A stretch of 9,276 nucleotides of DNA from Actinomycetota bacterium (GTDB lineage Bacteria; Actinomycetota; AC-67). A model generated the notes under the pieces. That model was given only the letters and a program-made list of their open reading frames with translations, was not told where the DNA came from and ran no database searches. Every line of letters starts with the position of its first letter. The stretch's first letter is position 1. Below are positions 4,865 to 9,276 of this stretch, one piece after another. The translations under genes were made by a program, and so were the position numbers. The stretch spans positions 1-9,276 of the forward strand of contig VAYV01000002.1 of assembly GCA_005883175.1 (NCBI GenBank), given 5' to 3'.

Positions 4865-6279
4865 AGGTCCAGTACGGCAAAGCGAGCGGCTGGTGGGTCA
4901 TCGGGACCACCGTGCTCGGCTCGGGCATCGCGTTCTTGGACAGCTCGGTCGTCAACGTCGCCTTGCCGACGATCGCAAAGAACCTCCACACCGGCATCGC
5001 CGGACTGCAGTGGACGCTCGACGGCTACCTGCTGATGCTCGGATCGCTGATCCTGACGGGTGGTTCGCTCGGCGATCTCTTCGGTCGCCGTCGCATGTTC
5101 GTGATGGGCCTCGGGATCTTCACGGTGTCTTCGTTCTTGTGCGGGATCGCGCCCAACATCGCAACGTTGATCATTGCGCGCGCGCTGCAAGGCATCGGCG
5201 GAGCGCTGCTTGTTCCCCAGAGCCTCGCGATCATCGGTGCCACGTTCGAAGGCAAAGACCAGACCAAGGCAGTTGCGATGTGGTCCGGTCTGGCCGGTGT
5301 AACCACCTTGTTCGGCCCGGCGCTTGGCGGGTGGCTCGTGAGTTTCTCGTGGCGATGGATCTTCTTCATCAACCTGCCGCTCGCTGCGATCGCGATCGCA
5401 CTTGCGATGACGAAGATCCCCGAAAGCTCCGACCCCGAGAGTGGTCACCGCCTGGACATCCCCGGTTCGATCGCTGCAGCAGGCGGTCTGGGCGGCCTCG
5501 TCTACATGTTGATCGAAGGACCGGGGAAGGGGTTCACCAGCCCGTCCATCTTGTCAGCGGGCATCGTCGGCGGGATCTTCTTGATCGCCTTCATCGTGAT
5601 CGAGCGACGCTCGAAGGTACCGATGATTCCGAGGCGGATTTTCCGGTCGAAGCAATTCACCGGCGCCAATATGACGACTGCCTTGGTCTACGCAGGTCTG
5701 TATGGCGTCAGCTTCCTCGTCACGCTGCAGCTGCAGGTGCGGCTGCATTACTCGCCACTCGAGTCCGGCTTCGCGACGATGCCGATCACCGTGCTCCTGC
5801 TCTTCCTCTCGCCCTACGCGGGGCGGCTCTCGATGCGTTTCGGGCCGCGATTGCCGATGACGATCGGACCGATCGTGATCGGCATCGGGAACATGATGAT
5901 GGGTGGGATCCGACCCGGCGACCACTACCTCTCTGGGGTTCTGCCGTCGATGATCGTCTTCGGCCTCGGCCTCTCCCTGATGGTTGCGCCGCTGACCGCT
6001 GCGATGCTGGCTGCGGTCGAGAAGAGGCACATGGGTGTCGGCTCGGCGATCAACAACGCGGTGGCGCGTGTTGGAGGGCTGCTCGCCATCGCGCTGCTGC
6101 CCGCGCTGGTGGGCGTCCGCTCAGGCGAGGCCCCAACGAACGGCCAGTACGGGCACGCGCTGCTGATCGCGGCGGCCTGGGCGCTGGCCGGCGGCGTGAT
6201 CGCGTTCGCGACGATCCGCACGGCGGCTCCGCCGGAACCCACCCCCAGTCCGTCACCGGCAACGACTCGAACCAGCTGA
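4837..6279 (+). CDS. MFS exporter, DHA2 (EmrB/QacA-like) 14-TM drug transporter
   Basis: A proton-driven exporter of the DHA2 family, 480 residues by the longest frame, with roughly 14 hydrophobic segments. Diagnostic motifs are LDSSVVNVALP (34-44, motif D1 with the membrane Asp 35), motif A GSLGDLFGRRR (76-86), RALQGIGGALLVP (115-127, motif B), and motif C GPALGGWLV (160-168), typical of drug/H+ antiporters. WRWIFFINLP follows at 172-181, as in EmrB and QacA relatives. The start is GTG 4837 or, judging by ribosome binding site spacing, TTG 4846. It begins inside the tail of the PPOX remnant and ends in a Pro/Ser/Thr-rich tail after the last helix. No regulator gene adjoins it. Its 3' end overlaps the long minus-strand frame of the LAxTG protein. 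Substrate cannot be predicted; toxic hydrophobic compounds are the family norm. Confidence 0.92.
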   Translation: MGGLVGESVKVQYGKASGWWVIGTTVLGSGIAFLDSSVVNVALPTIAKNLHTGIAGLQWTLDGYLLMLGSLILTGGSLGDLFGRRRMFVMGLGIFTVSSFLCGIAPNIATLIIARALQGIGGALLVPQSLAIIGATFEGKDQTKAVAMWSGLAGVTTLFGPALGGWLVSFSWRWIFFINLPLAAIAIALAMTKIPESSDPESGHRLDIPGSIAAAGGLGGLVYMLIEGPGKGFTSPSILSAGIVGGIFLIAFIVIERRSKVPMIPRRIFRSKQFTGANMTTALVYAGLYGVSFLVTLQLQVRLHYSPLESGFATMPITVLLLFLSPYAGRLSMRFGPRLPMTIGPIVIGIGNMMMGGIRPGDHYLSGVLPSMIVFGLGLSLMVAPLTAAMLAAVEKRHMGVGSAINNAVARVGGLLAIALLPALVGVRSGEAPTNGQYGHALLIAAAWALAGGVIAFATIRTAAPPEPTPSPSPATTRTS

Positions 6280-6799
6280 CGCGCGCGCGCAATCCGATAC
6301 CCACGAGCAGCATCGCGAGGCCCAGCAGCATCGCCGTGCCGCCGTCGTAGCCGGTTCGGGCCAACGATGCCGCTTGAACCTTGGGGCATGCGATCGGGAG
6401 CCGAAACTGCGTTCGAAGAGCCGTGCCCTCGGACGTCGAGACGACGAGCGAGACCGGCACCGAGACCGGCGGACACCGAGCCGCCGTCATCGTGAACGAG
6501 CGAGTAACGATGGAGCCGGTCGTGATCGTCCCATAGTCGCGCGCGTCGGCCAAGAAGTTGAACGCTGAGGACTCGAGGCGCGCGCGCACCTGCGTCGCGT
6601 CCGAGGATCCGGTGTTTTCTAAGGCGATCCGAACGGTCACCGGGACGCCCAGAGGTGCCGTGTGAAGAGGCACCGGTGTGGTTGCATCCTCGATCCGGAT
6701 GTGGTGCAGCCGAAGCACGGCAGCGGCGTCCGCGGCTGCTGCGCGGACGCCCAGGGATGCGATGAGAACGGTGAGGACCGCGACCGCCTTGCGCGCCAT
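6050..6799 (-). CDS. Secreted protein with LAxTG cell-wall sorting signal; frame overruns into the MFS gene
   Basis: A putative exported protein. Residues 1-25 are a signal peptide (basic MARK, hydrophobic core, Ala-rich cleavage zone). Residues 50-138 look like one beta-sandwich domain of the CARDB/DUF11 sort (VTVRIALENTG, then alternating strands), with two Cys at 109 and 138 that could form a disulfide. LARTG at 146-150, a hydrophobic helix at 154-170 and RAR at 171-173 form a complete sorting signal of the LAxTG class, as used by class E sortases. A protein of this design should end shortly after RAR. In the given sequence the frame instead stays open to a TGA at 6050-6052, 230 bases into the MFS gene, adding about 75 Arg/Pro-rich residues that look like antisense shadow. 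A one-base shift at the GC repeat 6281-6290 would reach a TGA at 6253-6255. The start ATG 6797-6799 has a good GGAGG. The sortase is not in the window. Confidence 0.68.
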   Translation of the reverse strand: MARKAVAVLTVLIASLGVRAAAADAAAVLRLHHIRIEDATTPVPLHTAPLGVPVTVRIALENTGSSDATQVRARLESSAFNFLADARDYGTITTGSIVTRSFTMTAARCPPVSVPVSLVVSTSEGTALRTQFRLPIACPKVQAASLARTGYDGGTAMLLGLAMLLVGIGLRARVSWFESLPVTDWGWVPAEPPCGSSRTRSRRRPAPRPPRSAARARTGRSLGPRLSGRPPARAAARWRAALQHAPPRC

Positions 6800-6805
6800 C
6801 GTCTC

Positions 6806-6810
6806 CCTCC
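6806..6810 (-). promoter_or_regulatory. Ribosome binding site of the LAxTG protein
   Basis: GGAGG on the minus strand lies 6 bases before the ATG at 6799. It fixes this ATG as the start, 148 codons inside a much longer open frame that would begin at 7243 within the LpdA-like gene. Confidence 0.7.
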
Positions 6811-6832
6811 GGAACCAGACTAGCCGGTCCGG
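6809..6832 (-). other. Imperfect hairpin between the LpdA-like gene and the LAxTG gene
   Basis: CCGGAACC (6809-6816) and GGTCCGG (6826-6832) can pair as a seven-base stem with one bulged A and a nine-base loop. No T tract follows on either strand, so it is not a standard terminator. Its edge covers two bases of the ribosome binding site of the LAxTG gene, so a modest effect on translation or mRNA processing is possible. Confidence 0.25.
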
Positions 6833-6846
6833 CCGTCCGCAAAGTT

Positions 6847-8205
6847 TTACCGGCCCATCAAGCGGCGCGCGGCCTCCTGGATGCTCCCACCCAGCGACGG
6901 GTAGATCGAGAACGCCTGCGCCAGCTGCGAAACACTGAGCCCGGCGTGCACGGCAACCGACAACGGCAGGATCAAGTCGCTGGCGTGGGGAGCCACGATC
7001 GTGCCGCCCAGAACGCGCCCCGTCCGCGACGCGGCGATGATCTTCACGAAGCCGTCCTCCAGCGCCACCATCTTCGCACGCGCGTTCGTCGCGAACGGAA
7101 GCGTGAGGACCTCGACGGCAAGGCCGCGCTCGATCGCCACAGCCTCGGATATACCGGCCGTCGCGATCTCGGGATCGGTGAACACGGTCGCCGCGACCTC
7201 GTCTCGGTTGAACGGAGCGACCGCCTGACCCAGCGAGTGCCACATCGCGATCCGACCCTGCATCGCGGCGACGCTCGCGAGCATCATCCCGCCGGTCACG
7301 TCGCCGGCTGCGTAGATGTGCGGAACGTTCGTGCGGCTCACGCCGTCGATGGGAACCTCGCCCCAGGAGCCGATCTTCACGCCGGCGTTCTCCAAACCGA
7401 GCTCCGCTGAGTTCGGCACTTGGCCGACGGTCACGAGCGCGTGTGTTCCATCGACGATGCGCCCGTCCACGAGCTCGACCTCCACACCGCCGGATGTGAC
7501 GCGCACGGCGGCGGCGCGCGCCTGTTTCATGATCGTCATGTCACGGCGCTCGAAAACTTCTTCGAGCACCCTCGCCGCGTCGGCGTCTTCACCGGGCAGG
7601 ACACGGTCGCGCGAGCAAACCAGCGTCACTGCGCTGCCGAGCCGGTTAAACGCGTGCGCGAACTCGGCGCCGGTTGCGCCCGAGCCGATCACGATCAGCC
7701 GTTCGGGGACGGACTCCAGGTCGTAGACCTGGCGCGCGTTCAAGATGCGCGTGCCGTCGGTCGGCGCGCTGCCGAGCGCGCGCGGCGAGGATCCGGTCGC
7801 GATGAGGATCGCGTCGGCCTCGATCCGTTCCCCGTTGTCGACGGCGATCTCGTGCGGGCCGTCGAGCCGCCCCGTTCCCCGCACGATCTTCACGCCGGCC
7901 TGCGCGACCTTCTTCTCGACGTCTTGGCTCTGCGCGTTCGCGAGCCACAAGATCCGCTGGAAGACGGTTGGGAGGTCGATGTGCAGAGCGGGCTGCTCGG
8001 TCGTCAGGCCGAGCGACGGCGCCTGCTCCATCCACGTGACGACTTCGACGGTCGAGCACAGCGTCTTCGATGGGACGCAGTCCCACAGCACGCACGCGCC
8101 GCCGAGGCCCGATCGATCGACAACGGTGACGTCTGCGCCGAGCTCGGCCGCGACCAGCGCCGCCTCATACCCGCCGGGACCGCCGCCGATGATCGCGATG
8201 CGCAC
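6847..8205 (-). CDS. LpdA-like NAD(P)H:quinone/disulfide oxidoreductase (pyridine nucleotide-disulfide family)
   Basis: A 452-residue flavoprotein of the lipoamide-dehydrogenase/glutathione-reductase superfamily. The FAD site is GGGPGG (7-12). The redox motif is GGACVLWDCVPSK with Cys 38 and Cys 43. A second GSGATGAEFA motif binds NAD(P). YAAGDVTGG is the second FAD contact, and a dimerisation domain (TVFTDPEIA onward) follows. The C-terminus reads YPSLGGSIQEAARRL, so the His-Glu pair of true lipoamide dehydrogenases (HP-x-x-SE) is replaced by Tyr 435 and Gly 440. This matches mycobacterial LpdA (Rv3303c), a quinone reductase that is not a lipoamide dehydrogenase. As I recall, Rv3303c also lacks one of the cysteines, while both are present here. 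The start is GTG 8203-8205, 3 bases after the mutase stop, so the two are probably co-transcribed. The LAxTG gene follows after 47 bases. Confidence 0.88.
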   Translation of the reverse strand: MRIAIIGGGPGGYEAALVAAELGADVTVVDRSGLGGACVLWDCVPSKTLCSTVEVVTWMEQAPSLGLTTEQPALHIDLPTVFQRILWLANAQSQDVEKKVAQAGVKIVRGTGRLDGPHEIAVDNGERIEADAILIATGSSPRALGSAPTDGTRILNARQVYDLESVPERLIVIGSGATGAEFAHAFNRLGSAVTLVCSRDRVLPGEDADAARVLEEVFERRDMTIMKQARAAAVRVTSGGVEVELVDGRIVDGTHALVTVGQVPNSAELGLENAGVKIGSWGEVPIDGVSRTNVPHIYAAGDVTGGMMLASVAAMQGRIAMWHSLGQAVAPFNRDEVAATVFTDPEIATAGISEAVAIERGLAVEVLTLPFATNARAKMVALEDGFVKIIAASRTGRVLGGTIVAPHASDLILPLSVAVHAGLSVSQLAQAFSIYPSLGGSIQEAARRLMGR

Positions 8206-8208
8206 GCG

Positions 8209-9276
8209 CTACCGCCGCGGCTTGTACATGCCGAACACGTCGCGCATGACGCCGCAGACCTCGCCGACCGTCGCCATCGCGCGCAGCGCTTCCCGCATCG
8301 GCGGGAGCAGGTTGTCCGTTCCTTTGGCGGCGTCGCGGAGGTCCTCCAGCGCTTGCTTCGCCGCGACCTGGTCCCGGTTCGCGCGCACGGCGCGCACGCG
8401 CTCCATCTGCTCGGTCTGGATCGCCGGGTCGACCCGCAGGAGTTCCGCAGACTGCTCGTCCGTTTCGATCTGCGTGTTCACGCCGATCACCTGGCGTTGC
8501 TTCGACTCGATCGCCTTCAGCTCTTCGTACGCAGCCTGCTCTATCTCGCCTTGCATGTACTCGATCGCTTTGACCGCACCGCCCATCTCGTCGACCTTGG
8601 CGATGTAGTCGCGCGCGCGCTGCTCGATCTCCTTCGTCAGCTCTTCGACGAACCAGCTCCCACCGAGCGGGTCGGCCGTTTCAACGACGCCGGCCTCGGC
8701 GGCGATGATCTGCTGCGTCCGGAGCGCGATCTTCGCGGCGTGCTCGGTCGGCAGCGCCAAGGCCTCGTCGAACGAGTTCGCGTGCAACGACTGCGTGCCA
8801 CCGAGCACGGCGGCCAGCGCTTGGATCGCCACGCGGACGATGTTGTTCTGCGGCTGCTGCGCCGTCAGCTGGACGCCGGCCGTCTGCGTATGGAACCGCA
8901 GCATCTGCGAGCGTGCGTCCTTCGCGCCGAACCGGTCGCGCATGATCTCGGCCCACAGCTTGCGCGCGGCACGGAACTTCGCCACTTCCTCGAACAGCGT
9001 CGTGCGCGCGACGAAGAAGAAGGACAGGCGAGGCGCGAACCGGTCTACCGCCAAGCCGGCGGCGATCGCCGCGTCGACGTACGCGATCGCATCGGCCAGC
9101 GTGAACGCGATCTCCTGGACGGCCGTCGCGCCCTTCTCCCCCATGTGATAGCCGCTGATCGAGATCGTGTTGAACTTCGGCAACGTCTCGGCGCAGTACG
9201 CGAACGTGTCGGTGATGAGGCGCATCGACGGCTCCGGCGGGTAGATGTACGTCCCGCGCGCGATGTACTCCTTCAA
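8209..9276 (-). CDS. Methylmalonyl-CoA mutase large subunit (acyl-CoA mutase family, separate B12 subunit), 5' end outside
   Basis: The C-terminal 355 residues of the catalytic subunit of a cobalamin-dependent acyl-CoA mutase, which interconverts methylmalonyl-CoA and succinyl-CoA in propionate metabolism. Seen are YPPEPSMR (12-19), SISGYHM with the active-site His 44, RFHTQTAGVQLTAQQPQNN (127-145), GGTQSLHANSFDEAL (159-173) and ADPLGGSWFVE (201-211). Arg 7, in ARGTYIYPP, sits 37 residues before that His, the place of Arg 207 in Propionibacterium mutase that binds the substrate carboxylate. Isobutyryl-CoA mutases have Gln there, so methylmalonyl-CoA or a similar dicarboxylyl-CoA is favoured. 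The protein ends at YKPRR with no B12-binding domain, so that domain must be a separate small subunit, as in archaeal-type mutases. The N-terminal part lies beyond the right edge; the TTG at the edge is an internal Leu codon. The LpdA-like gene follows after 3 bases. Confidence 0.93.
   Translation of the reverse strand: MKEYIARGTYIYPPEPSMRLITDTFAYCAETLPKFNTISISGYHMGEKGATAVQEIAFTLADAIAYVDAAIAAGLAVDRFAPRLSFFFVARTTLFEEVAKFRAARKLWAEIMRDRFGAKDARSQMLRFHTQTAGVQLTAQQPQNNIVRVAIQALAAVLGGTQSLHANSFDEALALPTEHAAKIALRTQQIIAAEAGVVETADPLGGSWFVEELTKEIEQRARDYIAKVDEMGGAVKAIEYMQGEIEQAAYEELKAIESKQRQVIGVNTQIETDEQSAELLRVDPAIQTEQMERVRAVRANRDQVAAKQALEDLRDAAKGTDNLLPPMREALRAMATVGEVCGVMRDVFGMYKPRR

Noticed and set aside
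4504..5448. Minus-strand open frame of 314 codons over the MFS gene start and PPOX remnant
   Set aside because: Charged, repetitive composition typical of antisense frames. The MFS motifs on the plus strand explain this DNA.
6809..6832. Rho-independent terminator after the LpdA-like gene
   Set aside because: The stem is imperfect and no T tract follows on the minus strand. The next gene starts 10 bases further on.
6800..7243. Longer N-terminus for the LAxTG protein, starting at 7243
   Set aside because: It would lie within the LpdA-like gene in another frame, and the ATG at 6799 has both a ribosome binding site and a signal peptide directly after it.
1..9276. Transfer RNA, ribosomal RNA, CRISPR array, insertion sequence or phage genes
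   Set aside because: No cloverleaf-like tandem stems, regularly spaced repeats, transposase or integrase motifs, or terminal inverted repeats were seen by eye on either strand.

Overview
The window is GC-rich, gene-dense bacterial DNA, most likely from an uncultured actinobacterium (Actinomycetota). This rests on several family-level resemblances judged by eye: an Rv0121-like PPOX/F420 protein fragment, an Rv3303c (LpdA)-like flavoprotein, an OctT-like SGNH protein, a LAxTG cell-wall sorting signal (the class E sortase type of high-GC Gram-positives), frequent GTG/TTG starts, and start codons placed just behind TANNNT-like -10 boxes. No RNA gene, insertion sequence, CRISPR array or phage gene was seen. 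No stretch longer than 100 bases lacks a gene.

Layout, left to right. (1) An AlkA-type DNA glycosylase on the minus strand (1-492, its 3' end lies outside the window) diverges from a 50-residue membrane mini-protein (566-718). (2) The mini-protein converges on a YcaQ/AlkX-type winged-helix DNA glycosylase (715-1911, minus). (3) YcaQ diverges across 92 bases from a two-gene ABC-2 exporter operon, ATPase 2004-2951 and permease 2944-3774, overlapping by 8 bases. (4) The permease converges on an SGNH/GDSL protein resembling mycobacterial diglucosylglycerate octanoyltransferase (3771-4541, minus). (5) The SGNH gene diverges from a 5'-truncated PPOX remnant (4583-4864), whose tail overlaps the start of a 14-TM DHA2-type MFS exporter (4837-6279). 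(6) The exporter converges on a minus-strand run read from the right edge: large subunit of an archaeal-type methylmalonyl-CoA mutase (8209-9276, its 5' end lies outside), an LpdA-like NAD(P)/FAD oxidoreductase (6847-8205, 3 bases later), and a secreted protein with a sortase signal (start 6799).

How the genes fit together. Two DNA-alkylation or crosslink repair glycosylases and two drug-type exporters lie within about 6 kb. That could be a loose genotoxin-defence neighbourhood, but the strands alternate and nothing proves joint function. The mutase points to propionyl-CoA/methylmalonyl-CoA metabolism. The LpdA-like protein is close enough to be co-transcribed with it.

I do not see a clearly new multi-gene system. 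The observations most worth a second look are the LAxTG protein, whose reading frame runs past its anchor into the MFS gene, the truncated PPOX remnant, the LpdA homologue that keeps the redox cysteine pair but lacks the His-Glu pair, and the recurring leaderless-style promoters and shared CTAG double stops.
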